DNA of 62,291 nucleotides from JAJYTL01 sp046705265 (GCA_046705265.1 JBJKQL010000068.1:1-62291), one strand, 5' to 3'; counted from the stretch's first letter, positions 46,775 to 54,205 are shown. A program made the numbers and translations. Notes: generated by a model from the sequence alone, not told the origin.

Positions 46775-46879
46775 CTAGCAGTGGACTTCTGGCAAGGTTC
46801 GGCGCTCCGTCGTTCCGTCCCCACCTTTTGTGGCCGCAAACATTTCTCCCGTCGCGGCATCAGACAAAAACGAAAAGAA

Positions 46880-46899
46880 CCCCGCCGGTAAGGGCGGGG
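46880..46899 (-). terminator. Intrinsic-terminator-like hairpin 3
   Basis: CCCCGCC and GGCGGGG form a 7-bp stem; on the minus strand the stem is followed by TTCTTTTCGTTTTTG, a good U-rich tail. It ends the unit that contains the CGTATAGACG motif near 46985. Confidence 0.65.
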
Positions 46900-47042
46900 C
46901 AAGTAGGAATACCATTAGGTTCTGGTCCTGCAGCCAGTAATCTACAGAACCAAAAACCAGCATAGCCACGCCGTCACCATCCGCGTCTATACGGGATTAG
47001 CCATACATCGGATAACAGGTTGCACCGCATTGCCGGACGAAA

Positions 47043-47122
47043 GAAAAGCCCCGCCGGGTGGGCGGGGCCAGGAGCATTGATCATGAGTCCAAAAGAGGAA
47101 CCCTGCATATCATCGGCTGGTG
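47043..47122 (-). ncRNA. Candidate small RNA X
   Basis: On the minus strand a CtrA-type box is followed by about 55 bases and then hairpin 4 with a U-rich tail, the layout of a small terminated transcript of roughly 60-80 bases. The body has a pyrimidine-rich stretch (TTCCTCTTTT) and GCTCCTG, complementary to Shine-Dalgarno sequences. A second, diverged copy with the same layout is at 49520-49602. No transcription evidence is available. Confidence 0.35.
47048..47068 (-). terminator. Intrinsic-terminator-like hairpin 4
   Basis: GCCCCGCC (47048-47055) and GGCGGGGC (47061-47068) form a perfect 8-bp stem with a 5-base loop; on the minus strand TTTTCTTTCG follows. It lies about 60 bases downstream (minus strand) of the CtrA-type box at 47126-47140. 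Confidence 0.7.
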
Positions 47123-47125
47123 GCG

Positions 47126-47140
47126 TTAATTATCGGTTAA
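47126..47140 (-). promoter_or_regulatory. CtrA-type box in locus X
   Basis: The minus strand reads TTAA-CCGATAA-TTAAC, a perfect match to the CtrA full-site pattern TTAA-N7-TTAAC of alphaproteobacteria. It is conserved at the matching place of locus Y with only one change in the spacer. It could drive a minus-strand small RNA or the plus-strand gene starting 35 bases away. Confidence 0.6.
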
Positions 47141-47174
47141 TGCCCTAGGCTCGGCCTCAGGCAACGTCGCTTTG

Positions 47175-47447
47175 ATGAATCTGCGTTGGCGGCATCCGAA
47201 CGAAAGCCGGCGAGCGATGATCGCGGGAAAGCTGGCGACACTGATGCATGGTCACATTGCAAGCCAAAAAGCTGCCGAAGTGGAAATTTCCACATCAGGC
47301 TTTTCTGCCGCCGAGGCGGCCGCTGTCATGAAGGTAAAAAGAGACAGCGTCGAAAGTGCCGGCACCATACGAGCGCACGGCACCGCTGAAAAGGCGGCTG
47401 AACATAGAATTTCGCCCATGGGCGCCATTTCAAAACGAGGCACATAG
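47175..47447 (+). CDS. Short protein resembling part of a ParB-like/phage DNA-methylase protein
   Basis: This 90-residue protein (TTG at 47172, ATG at 47175) contains NESRRAMIAGKLATLMHG and then GFSAAEAAAVMKVKRDSVESAGTIRAHG. These resemble the helical segment and the helix-turn-helix-like stretch (N-E-x-QRA..AA-x-LA; AA-x-L-x-V-x-x-x-S-V-x-x-A) of ParB-nuclease/DNA-methylase proteins of phages and plasmids. Those proteins are several hundred residues long, so this is probably a truncated or decayed remnant, although a standalone DNA-binding protein is possible. Confidence 0.45.
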   Translation: MNLRWRHPNESRRAMIAGKLATLMHGHIASQKAAEVEISTSGFSAAEAAAVMKVKRDSVESAGTIRAHGTAEKAAEHRISPMGAISKRGT

Positions 47448-47540
47448 ATACTAAAATTGTATGCGGTGATTCGAAAAGGGCAGGCCGGACGAGTCATTAT
47501 CCGGCCTGCCCGCGTCTGAAATTAACCAGCTAGCACTGAC

Positions 47541-47831
47541 CTATTTACTCTCTTCCTCTTGCTGATCGGATTGCGTAGCTCCGTTGTCCTCTTGCTGCGC
47601 TGGTTCTGCGGCACCTTGTCCGCTACTCTCGGCGCTAGGGGCCGCACTCGCTCCACTATCCTGTTTGTCCTGCGCCATAATCAGGTGCGGCACGATACTC
47701 TTCTGCGAGTGCGCGATCGGCGTGCTTGTGGAAGCGACAGGGCTGCTTTGCGGGACGGGAACAGCGGCAAAAGCCGGGACAGCGAGACCAATGGCGCCCG
47801 CTGCCAACGTGGCAGCTAACAAGTGCTTCAT
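47541..47831 (-). CDS. Small secreted acidic protein
   Basis: This 96-residue protein starts MKHLLAATLAAGAIGLAVPAFA, a clear signal peptide cleaved after AFA, with a GGAGAGA site before the ATG. The mature part is low-complexity: Ser, Pro and Ala in the first half, Gln, Glu and Asp in the second (SDQQEEESK end). It looks disordered. No family is recognised; such proteins are common lineage-specific genes of alphaproteobacteria. Confidence 0.7.
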   Translation of the reverse strand: MKHLLAATLAAGAIGLAVPAFAAVPVPQSSPVASTSTPIAHSQKSIVPHLIMAQDKQDSGASAAPSAESSGQGAAEPAQQEDNGATQSDQQEEESK

Positions 47832-48693
47832 ATGTCTCTCCATGGTTTATCGGCGTTTGGGCATGATGCCGTGAGCCGATTCGCCATCATTAAAGAGAAC
47901 GCCGAAGCGCTTCTTGACGCAGATCATTGCCTGTGATGATGGGTGCGGATGCTGCCGCAGTTGGGAGCTGTCGGGACATTAAATCTTTCCGAATCTCGCA
48001 CATGAACTTTGGCCCGGAGTTGTCAATCGCCGCGCCGTGGGCGTTACCGACTTTCCAATGGCTGCGCGATCAAGGTCCAATCGCCACCACCCCGAATATC
48101 GCCCGGCACTGGTGTGCCTGCGCTCCGAACCCTGACCTCGCTCAGAATTCCTTCAATTCGTTGAATTGGCGGAGAAAGTCTGAAACCGAAGGGGGCCAGT
48201 CTCGCGCGAAGCCTCACCCGTTGAGAGACGACTTTATCCGAACAGTCAATGACATAGGGAAAGCACCAGATGGGGGCGCGCTGAAGCGACTTCACATATA
48301 GGTGCTGGCAAGCCGATCAGCCTATCGACGCCAATGAGATCGAACTTTGGTTCATGCGGCTGCGGTTCGGGCAAGCCGTGGCACCGATCCGAGTGCCGCA
48401 CCCGATGATCGTGTCGGGAAGTTCGTCGAAGCCATTGGCTTCGTTTGAGGCGCAAACCGTGACGCAAATGCGTCAAAATTGTGAGCGATCTAAGGCACCC
48501 CTCCGAGGCGGAAGGTTGTTAGTCATTGATCAAGAATTGGCGCACGAAGCTTGTAGAGGCGGGAGGGGTGCCCAGCCGAGAGTGCCATGGTAAGTCACGG
48601 CTCGGCCACACGGATCATGAGCCCCCCTCATGCAGATTAGCGTTGAGAGCGTAGAAAAGCCGACGTGAAAGGCAACATGTCCGAGAGGGGAAC
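47832..48693. other. 860-base stretch without a supported gene
   Basis: Frames at 47927-48301, 48354-48593 and on the opposite strand show no coding features I trust. Some short pieces read like broken coding sequence, so decayed mobile DNA is possible. No terminal repeats, tRNA or origin-like repeats are seen. Confidence 0.45.
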
Positions 48694-49023
48694 ATGATGA
48701 AACATTCGAAGTTTTCCGTCTCCATTCTTCGTCGCTCCCTTGCTGTCGTTTGTGTTGGTTTCTTCGTGAGCGCCGCCGCCATGCCGGCGCTTGCCGATGC
48801 CCGGTATCGCGGATGGGATCCCGGCTGGTATTACATGCACGGGCGCGATGACAGCCAGGGCCAAGGGATCTATGCCGTTAGCCCGCCCATTGGCGGGCCG
48901 CCCGCCGCTTATTACTACGTGGCACCAGCACCGCCGCCCCCGCGAGCGGCTTACGTTCCGCTGGCTCCAGTCATGCAGGGCGGTCCGCCGCAACTGAACA
49001 TCGTCCTTCCGTTGCACTTCTGA
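48694..49023 (+). CDS. Small secreted proline/tyrosine-rich protein
   Basis: This 109-residue protein has a signal peptide with a basic start (MMKHSKFSVSILRRS), hydrophobic core (LAVVCVGFFVSAAAM) and cleavage after ALA near residue 35. The mature part is rich in Tyr, Pro and Gly (GWDPGWYYMHGRD; YYYVAPAPPPPRAAYVP). A GAGAGGGGAA site precedes the ATG. An envelope location is likely; function unknown. Confidence 0.75.
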   Translation: MMKHSKFSVSILRRSLAVVCVGFFVSAAAMPALADARYRGWDPGWYYMHGRDDSQGQGIYAVSPPIGGPPAAYYYVAPAPPPPRAAYVPLAPVMQGGPPQLNIVLPLHF

Positions 49024-49208
49024 CCTGCGCGAAACGACCACTTCCTCCTGCCTGAGCGCGTCCGTTGCGACGCAGGCAGGGGGAAGCGCGGATCGTGGCA
49101 TGCCGGCACCGCCGCGTCGGGCACGCCCGCTGAAGTGCAGCAGGATTTACCAGATATTGTCCGCGGCCAGAATCGGCGGCGGAAAAAGGCGGGTAACGCG
49201 CAAAAAAA

Positions 49209-49226
49209 GCCCAGCCTGAGCCGGGC
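49209..49226 (-). terminator. Intrinsic-terminator-like hairpin 5
   Basis: GCCCAGC and GCCGGGC pair with one mismatch around a 4-base loop; on the minus strand the stem is followed directly by TTTTTTTG, the strongest U-tract of the set. Confidence 0.7.
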
Positions 49227-49519
49227 GAGTTTAGGGTCCAGAGGAAATCGGCCACCGCGGCTTGGATGGAATCCGAGGGGGCGCAGGGCCGAGCTGGAAC
49301 ATATCGGCGCCGTGGCCATCCTCGTCTATACGGGATAAACCATATGCCGCATAAGGCGTTGCCCAGCGGTCCCGGACGAAACAAAGAGTCCTGCCGGTTA
49401 GCGCGGGGCAAATTGGACGGTCGTCCCCCACCCACGCCCGCGGCGCCGCGCTGATCCCGGCAGGACCGAAAACCAGCATAGCTTCGCTTTCGATTGCGCC
49501 TCTTGACTGTCGTCAAGCA

Positions 49520-49602
49520 AAAAGGGCCCCGCCGGTTAGGGCGGGGCCGATTTGTCTCTGGAGGAGTACACAGAAAGAAGTCCCGCACATATTCGCCACA
49601 TA
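49520..49602 (-). ncRNA. Candidate small RNA Y
   Basis: This has the same layout as candidate X: CtrA-type box, about 55-base body, and a perfect 9-bp GC hairpin with a CCTTTTTG tail on the minus strand. The body contains ACTCCTCCAG, a strong anti-Shine-Dalgarno match. Shared flanks with a diverged body would suit a duplicated regulatory RNA. No expression evidence is available. Confidence 0.35.
49525..49548 (-). terminator. Intrinsic-terminator-like hairpin 7
   Basis: GGCCCCGCC (49525-49533) and GGCGGGGCC (49540-49548) form a perfect 9-bp stem with a 6-base loop; on the minus strand CCTTTTTG follows. Confidence 0.7.
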
Positions 49603-49605
49603 GCG

Positions 49606-49620
49606 TTAATTATTGGTTAA
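49606..49620 (-). promoter_or_regulatory. CtrA-type box in locus Y
   Basis: The minus strand reads TTAA-CCAATAA-TTAAC, again a perfect TTAA-N7-TTAAC pattern and differing from the locus X box at one spacer base. Conservation of this element while its surroundings diverge suggests selection. Confidence 0.6.
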
Positions 49621-49808
49621 TGTCGTCGGCTCGACTTCGGCAAAGAAAAGAACGCCGCGCCGACACCGGATGGAAACCGGCCACAAGCCTGTGTCCAATG
49701 CGTGTCGCTCGGCGCCCCATATCTCCAAGAGATCACAGCCAAGCACGCCGTTTTCCCTGGAAAGGCGCGCGTCCCTTCTTATGTCGGATGGGGGAAGGAG
49801 GAGCGATC

Positions 49809-50300
49809 ATGACCTTATCTCCCAAAACCGTGGGCCGCCTGGCGTTTCTTTGCACCGCTCTCGCCATTCTCGGCGGTTGCGCCGTCACCGGGCCCGGCTA
49901 CTACGCCCCGGGCTACGATGATTGCGGCTACTATAGCTGCAGTGGGTACTATGGTGGGTATTATGGTCCCGCGTACTATGGTTCGGGACCTGGCTTCTAC
50001 TTCAATGATGACGAGGACGATGACGGCCACGAATTCCACAGGTTCCATCGCGAACACGACGGATTCGAGGAACGCGAGTTCCACGAGCGTCATGACCGTG
50101 GCGCCGATTACGAGGTTCATCCAGGCGGCGGAGCGCCGGATCATCCACCAGCGCTGCGTCGTGCGGCATTCAAGCTCCCTACTCTTGATGCCACGCCCGC
50201 ATGGCTACGGTACCGCACGTTTTCGCGCCCAGCGACGTCCTGGCACGGACGCGTACCGCTGCGCTCTCAGCTCAGCGCACGCAGAGCGGCGCGGAGTTGA
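49809..50300 (+). CDS. Predicted lipoprotein, Gly/Tyr- and His/Glu-rich
   Basis: This 163-residue protein starts at an ATG with GGAAGGAGG upstream; a longer frame from 49494 has no coding character. The lipobox LGGC puts the lipidated cysteine at 24. A Gly-Tyr repeat region (GYYGGYYGPAYYGSG) is followed by an acidic His-rich segment (DDEDDDGHEFHRFHREHD). The basic last 50 residues may be a frameshifted end, and the gene overlaps the converging marR gene by 34 bases. Surface or periplasmic metal-binding is conceivable from the His/Asp run, but is not shown. Confidence 0.65.
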   Translation: MTLSPKTVGRLAFLCTALAILGGCAVTGPGYYAPGYDDCGYYSCSGYYGGYYGPAYYGSGPGFYFNDDEDDDGHEFHRFHREHDGFEEREFHERHDRGADYEVHPGGGAPDHPPALRRAAFKLPTLDATPAWLRYRTFSRPATSWHGRVPLRSQLSARRAARS

Positions 50301-50713
50301 TCGGGATCCGCCGCACCAAGCAGGCGATTGAGCGCCGCGTGCGTCCGCTTCCACACCGGCATCGCCGCGACCAAGAGCGCACGGCCCTTCGGCGTTAGCG
50401 TCAAACGGCGCGAGCGTTTGTCCGCTTTGTCCGCTGTCACCGTCAGAAACCCGCGACGTTCGAGCGGCTTGAGATTCGCGGTCAGTGTCGTGCGATCCAT
50501 GGCGAGACTGGCCGAAACGCTGCCAATGGTGGGCGGCGTCGGGCGATTAAGCGACATCAGAAGCGAAAATTGACCATTGGTCAGGCCGAGCGGGCGCAGC
50601 GCGTCGTCGAAACGGCGCGCGACGGCCCGCGATGCGCGCTGCAGATGCAAACAGAGGCACGTGTCGCGCACGTGGACCGTGGTTTCGAATGGCAGCGTGT
50701 TGCGATTTGACAT
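50267..50713 (-). CDS. MarR family transcriptional regulator
   Basis: This 148-residue winged-helix repressor type has the conserved region LGLTNGQFSLLMSLNRP, the recognition helix SLAMDRTTLTANLKPLERRGF and the wing with RRLTLTPKGRALL. It is divergent from the MoaD-like gene, and a perfect 12-base palindrome lies between them, so it probably represses itself and the downstream pair. The signal it senses is unknown; MarR members often respond to phenolic compounds. Confidence 0.92.
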   Translation of the reverse strand: MSNRNTLPFETTVHVRDTCLCLHLQRASRAVARRFDDALRPLGLTNGQFSLLMSLNRPTPPTIGSVSASLAMDRTTLTANLKPLERRGFLTVTADKADKRSRRLTLTPKGRALLVAAMPVWKRTHAALNRLLGAADPDQLRAALRALS

Positions 50714-50724
50714 ATGATAAATAT

Positions 50725-50736
50725 GTTGATATCAAC
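50725..50736. promoter_or_regulatory. Candidate MarR operator
   Basis: GTTGATATCAAC is a perfect 12-base palindrome in the 46-base divergent intergenic region between marR (start 50713) and the MoaD-like gene (start 50760). Flanking bases extend the symmetry (AT-rich on both sides). Size and place fit a MarR-dimer operator covering both promoters. Confidence 0.7.
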
Positions 50737-50759
50737 TTATTTGTCAAGCCGAGGGACCA

Positions 50760-51029
50760 ATGCCCGTAGTGATCTTCACTCCAGCGCTGCAGCGCTTCCT
50801 TGCGGCACCCACGGCGCCGGCCGAGGGCGCGACAGTCGGCGCGGCGCTGGCCGCGGTGTTCGCGGCCTGGCCCGCGCTCAGGGGCTACGTGCTCGACGAC
50901 CAGGGAGGCTTGCGCCGGCATGTCGCGCTTTACGTCAACGGCAATCCGGTGCGGGACCGCGCGGGATTAAGCGATCCGGTCGGACCGGAGGACGAGATCT
51001 ACGTGTTTCAGGCGCTAACCGGCGGCTAA
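50760..51029 (+). CDS. MoaD/ThiS-family ubiquitin-like protein
   Basis: This 89-residue beta-grasp protein ends in a Gly-Gly tail (ALTGG), the hallmark of sulfur-carrier ThiS/MoaD proteins whose terminus is adenylated and thiocarboxylated. The core VNGNPVRDRAGLSDPVGPEDEIYVFQALTGG is typical. No adenylating enzyme is next to it. It is 11 bases before the BNR-repeat gene, an association seen repeatedly for this pair, but its pathway is unknown. Confidence 0.88.
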   Translation: MPVVIFTPALQRFLAAPTAPAEGATVGAALAAVFAAWPALRGYVLDDQGGLRRHVALYVNGNPVRDRAGLSDPVGPEDEIYVFQALTGG

Positions 51030-51040
51030 GGGAGAAAACG

Positions 51041-52126
51041 ATGGAAGATCGGCTTCATGTCGGCACCCGCAAGGGCCTCTTTGAACTCGCGCGCCGCGGC
51101 GGCGCCTGGGACGTCGTCGATCATCATTTCCTCGGCGAGCCGGTCACGGCGCTCGTCACCGATGCCGAGGGCACGCTTTATGTCGCGCTCGATCTCGGCC
51201 ACTTCGGCACCAAACTTTGGCGCCGCGAGGCGGGCGGCGCTTGGCAGGAGCGCGCCGTCCCGGCCTTCCCGCCGAAGCCGGACGACGCCGAAGACGATCC
51301 CCATACCTGGTCTTTGAGCCGAATCTGGGTGTTGGAACCGGGTGGCGTTCCGGGGCGCCTGTGGGCGGGCACCATGCCGGGCGCGCTGTTCCGTTCCGAT
51401 GACCGCGGCGAAAGCTGGTCGCTCAACGCGGCGCTGTGGCATGCGCCCGAACGCCGGCAATGGGGGCCGATCGTCGGCGGCGAGCCCGGCGTCAATTCGG
51501 TGCTGGTCGACCCACGCGACCCCGCCGATATCCGCATCGGCGTCTCCACCGCAGGCGTTTGGGCAACGCGCGACACCGGAACGTCCTGGCAGTTGATCAA
51601 CCGGGGCATGTACGCGGAATACATGCCGCCGGAGCGGTGCGAAGATCCGATCGCCCAGGACGTGCATCGCCTCGCCCGTTGCACGGCACACCCCGAAATC
51701 GTCTGGTGCCAGCATCACAACGGCGTCTTCCGCTCCGAGGACGGCGGCGCCACTTGGCGCGAGGTCACCGCCATCCGGCCAGCGAAATTCGGCTTTGCCG
51801 TGGTCGCCCACCCGCATCACCCGAATACCGCTTGGTTCGTCCCCGCGATCAAGGACGAGCGGCGCGTCCCGGTCGACGGCAAGGTCGTGGTCGCCCGCAC
51901 CCGCGACGGCGGGCAAAGTTTCGACGTGCTGCGTGAGGGCCTGCCGCAGCGTCACGCCTACGATCTGGTATGGCGGCATGCGCTCGCGGTCGACGCGAGC
52001 GGCGAGCGGCTTGCCTTCGGCTCGACCAGCGGCGGCTTGTGGATATCGGAGAACGGTGGCGATGCTTGGACCACCCCGGAGATGCGGCTGCCGCCGATCG
52101 CCGTCGTGCGCTTCGCAATCGCATAG
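51041..52126 (+). CDS. BNR/sialidase-like beta-propeller protein
   Basis: This 361-residue protein has several Asp-box-like repeats: LFRSDDRGESWSL, VWATRDTGTSWQL, VFRSEDGGATWREV, ARTRDGGQSF and LWISENGGDAWTT, each a blade of a beta-propeller. No signal peptide is seen, so it is probably cytoplasmic. Sequence does not establish sialidase activity, and the name exo-alpha-sialidase often given to such proteins is unsupported. A GGGAGAA site precedes the ATG, and it follows the MoaD-like gene in one operon under the MarR repressor. Confidence 0.85.
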   Translation: MEDRLHVGTRKGLFELARRGGAWDVVDHHFLGEPVTALVTDAEGTLYVALDLGHFGTKLWRREAGGAWQERAVPAFPPKPDDAEDDPHTWSLSRIWVLEPGGVPGRLWAGTMPGALFRSDDRGESWSLNAALWHAPERRQWGPIVGGEPGVNSVLVDPRDPADIRIGVSTAGVWATRDTGTSWQLINRGMYAEYMPPERCEDPIAQDVHRLARCTAHPEIVWCQHHNGVFRSEDGGATWREVTAIRPAKFGFAVVAHPHHPNTAWFVPAIKDERRVPVDGKVVVARTRDGGQSFDVLREGLPQRHAYDLVWRHALAVDASGERLAFGSTSGGLWISENGGDAWTTPEMRLPPIAVVRFAIA

Positions 52127-52252
52127 CGTGATCGCAGGCGGAAGAACGCGCGGCTTACGCGACGGAACGATGTCCTGATCTCGATCTATCGGGCGATCGA
52201 CGAGTGGGGCAGGAAACAGATTGCTTCACCACAACCCCGAAAGGATGACGCC

Positions 52253-52672
52253 ATGACAATCGAACCCTATCTCTTTTTCGACGGCCGCGCCGAGGAAGCG
52301 CTGAATTTCTATCGCCGGACAATCGGCGCCGAAGTGGTCATGCTCTTGCGCTTCAAGGACAGTCCCGAGCCCATGCCGCCCAGCATGATTCCCCCCGGAG
52401 CAGAAAACAAGATCATGCACGCGAGCTTCCGCGTCGGCGAGACGATGATCATGGCCTCCGACGGACCCTGCCGGGGACAAGCGACTTTCCAAGGCTTTGC
52501 GCTCTCGCTCACCGCAGCAAGCGAAGCGGAAGCCGACCGCCTTTTTGCCGCGCTCGGCGATGGCGGCACGGTGCAAATGCCCTTGACCAAGACGTTCTTT
52601 TCGCCCCGCTTCGGCGCGGTTGTCGACCGTTTCGGCGTTTCGTGGATGATCATCGTGCCCGCCCCAAGCTAG
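52253..52672 (+). CDS. PhnB-like VOC superfamily protein
   Basis: This 139-residue vicinal-oxygen-chelate fold protein begins PYLFFDGRAEEALNFYRR, contains MHASFRVGETMIMASD and ends RFGVSWMI, all typical of the PhnB/glyoxalase-like family, often mislabelled as 3-demethylubiquinone methyltransferase. The activity of the group is mostly unknown. An AAAGGA site lies upstream. It stands alone between the BNR gene and the efflux operon. Confidence 0.9.
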   Translation: MTIEPYLFFDGRAEEALNFYRRTIGAEVVMLLRFKDSPEPMPPSMIPPGAENKIMHASFRVGETMIMASDGPCRGQATFQGFALSLTAASEAEADRLFAALGDGGTVQMPLTKTFFSPRFGAVVDRFGVSWMIIVPAPS

Positions 52673-52933
52673 CTCTGGCTTGGCGTGGAGACGCCACCGA
52701 AAGGCTGCTCTGGCGCTCGATCAAAATTCGCAGGAAAATCGCCGCTCACCCGTGTTCTTTGCGGGCTCGCGAAGAACCGGCGGCCAAGTTCCGTTTTGGC
52801 CGGAGGACGTTCTGCTGCCGCGAGGGGGCGTTGAAGAAGAATCGGGAGATCGTCATGGCCTTCGAACGGGCCCGGCCCGGTTTGGTGCCGCTCCGGAAAT
52901 CTCTGAATCCGAGCCCATGCCGGTGCCGCCGCC

Positions 52934-54193
52934 ATGGATGACCGTCCCAGCCCGGAACCGGGAACCGAAACCCGGCCGCATTTGAAGCCCCCGGGCGCGC
53001 CGATGACGCTACAGCGGCGCCTGCTTGTGCTGGCGCTTCTGCTGCTCGCCGCTGCCGGCGTGGTCTTCTGGATCAGGAGCCGGCCCTCAACCCAATCGAC
53101 CGCCTTCCGCTTCCGTGCGGAAGGGCCGGCGCCGGTCGTCGCAGCGCCGGCGACAAAGGGCGACATCGACGTCATCCTGCAGGCGCTCGGCACGGTGACG
53201 CCGATCGCTATGGTAACCGTCCGCACTCAGATCAGCGGTGAACTCGTCCATCTCGATTTCAAGGAAGGGCAGGAGGTGGCGAAGGGCGCGCCTTTGGCCG
53301 AGATCGACGACCGCCCCTATAGGGCCCAGCTCGCGCAAGCGGAAGGCCAGCTCGCCCGCGATCAGGCGTTGCTCGGCGCCGCCAAGGCCGATCTTCAGCG
53401 CTATCGTATCCTGGAGCGGCAGCATTCGATCGCCCTCCAGCAAGTCGAGGATCAGCAATTTCTGGTTCGCCAGTATGAAGGCAACGTGACTGCCGACCAG
53501 GCCCAGATCGATACCGCCAAGCTCAACATCACCTATTGTCATATCGTGTCGCCCATCGCAGGACGCGTCGGCTTGCGCCAAGTAGACGCCGGCAATTACG
53601 TCACGCCAGGTGACACCAACGGCATCGTTGTCGTCACCGAGATGAAGCCGATCTCGGTGCTGTTCAACCTTCCGGAAGGCAAGTTGCCGGACGTGCTGCG
53701 GCGGATTCATGCCGGAGCGACGCTCGCTGTCACCGCCTATGACAGCGCCGGGACCGAAAAACTGGCGACTGGAACCTTGTCCGCGGTCGACAATCAGATC
53801 AACACCGCAACCGGAACGATCGAGTTTCGCGCCGATTTTCCAAACCGGGACGAAACGCTTTATCCCAATCAGTTCGTCAACATCCACCTTCGGGTCGAGA
53901 CTCTTCAAGATGCGACCTTGGTGCCGAGCGCCGCGATCCTGCACGGCCGCCCCGGTGCCTATGTCTACCTCGTGCGGCCGAACCAGACGGTGATCGCGCG
54001 GCCGGTAACCTTGGGCCCGAGCGAAGACGGCCACGTCGCGGTGACGGCGGGGCTAAAACCGGGCGATCAAGTCGTCGTCGACGGTGCCGACAACCTCAAA
54101 GACGGCGCCAGGGTCGAGCTTCAGAGCGCGAGCGGCCAAGCGCCCGGCACCAAGCCTGGCGCCGTGAGCGGCAAGCCGCTCCCGGCTCTTTAG
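52934..54193 (+). CDS. RND efflux periplasmic adaptor subunit (MdtA-like)
   Basis: This 419-residue membrane-fusion protein has an N-terminal hydrophobic anchor (RRLLVLALLLLAAAGVVFW), then barrel-sandwich, lipoyl-like and beta-barrel domains: VTVRTQISGELVHLDFKEG, a coiled-coil hairpin around QLARDQALLGAAKADLQRY, and ITYCHIVSPIAGRVGLRQVD. It links the inner-membrane pump to the outer channel. A start at 53003 is an alternative that removes a 23-residue proline-rich leader. It is the first gene of the four-gene efflux operon. Confidence 0.92.
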   Translation: MDDRPSPEPGTETRPHLKPPGAPMTLQRRLLVLALLLLAAAGVVFWIRSRPSTQSTAFRFRAEGPAPVVAAPATKGDIDVILQALGTVTPIAMVTVRTQISGELVHLDFKEGQEVAKGAPLAEIDDRPYRAQLAQAEGQLARDQALLGAAKADLQRYRILERQHSIALQQVEDQQFLVRQYEGNVTADQAQIDTAKLNITYCHIVSPIAGRVGLRQVDAGNYVTPGDTNGIVVVTEMKPISVLFNLPEGKLPDVLRRIHAGATLAVTAYDSAGTEKLATGTLSAVDNQINTATGTIEFRADFPNRDETLYPNQFVNIHLRVETLQDATLVPSAAILHGRPGAYVYLVRPNQTVIARPVTLGPSEDGHVAVTAGLKPGDQVVVDGADNLKDGARVELQSASGQAPGTKPGAVSGKPLPAL

Positions 54194-54205
54194 GGGAGAT
54201 CGGGA

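Larger units (their letters stand above)
46420..47174 (-). repeat. Repeat and hairpin array, locus X
   Basis: This stretch lacks a supported protein gene. On the minus strand it reads as units ending in intrinsic-terminator-like hairpins. Hairpin stems are at 46443-46464, 46751-46774, 46880-46899 and 47048-47068, each preceded on the plus strand by A-rich bases (T-rich after the stem on the minus strand). The motif CGTATAGACG (minus) occurs twice, at about 46557-46566 and 46983-46992. The segment from about 46871 to 47165 resembles 49203-49640 in order of elements. The inverted 127-bp repeat copy B sits inside at 46599-46725. Confidence 0.7.
49024..49808 (-). repeat. Repeat and hairpin array, locus Y
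   Basis: No protein gene is supported here. From about 49203 to 49640 the order of elements matches locus X on the minus strand: CtrA-type box (49606-49620), short pyrimidine-rich body, hairpin (49525-49548), a second unit with ATGCTGGTTTTCGG, a degenerate hairpin near 49388-49408, the CGTATAGACG motif (about 49323-49332), and a last hairpin (49209-49226) followed by seven T on the minus strand. The copies are clearly related but diverged. Confidence 0.65.

Noticed and set aside
46775..46969. Minus-strand frame starting MAMLVFG, with a similar start in the frame at 49231-49479
   Set aside because: The shared start comes from the conserved repeat DNA; the frames diverge completely afterwards and one copy has an in-frame stop upstream, so coding is not supported.
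47927..48301. 124-residue plus-strand frame
   Set aside because: No ribosome-binding site, no family features and irregular composition; probably chance or decayed sequence.
48540..48600. Stretch resembling the 5' part of a tRNA-Ser
   Set aside because: No complete cloverleaf; similarity is limited to a short G-rich segment.
46420..49640. CRISPR array
   Set aside because: Repeats are few, diverged, irregularly spaced and contain terminator-like hairpins; there are no regular spacers and no cas genes.
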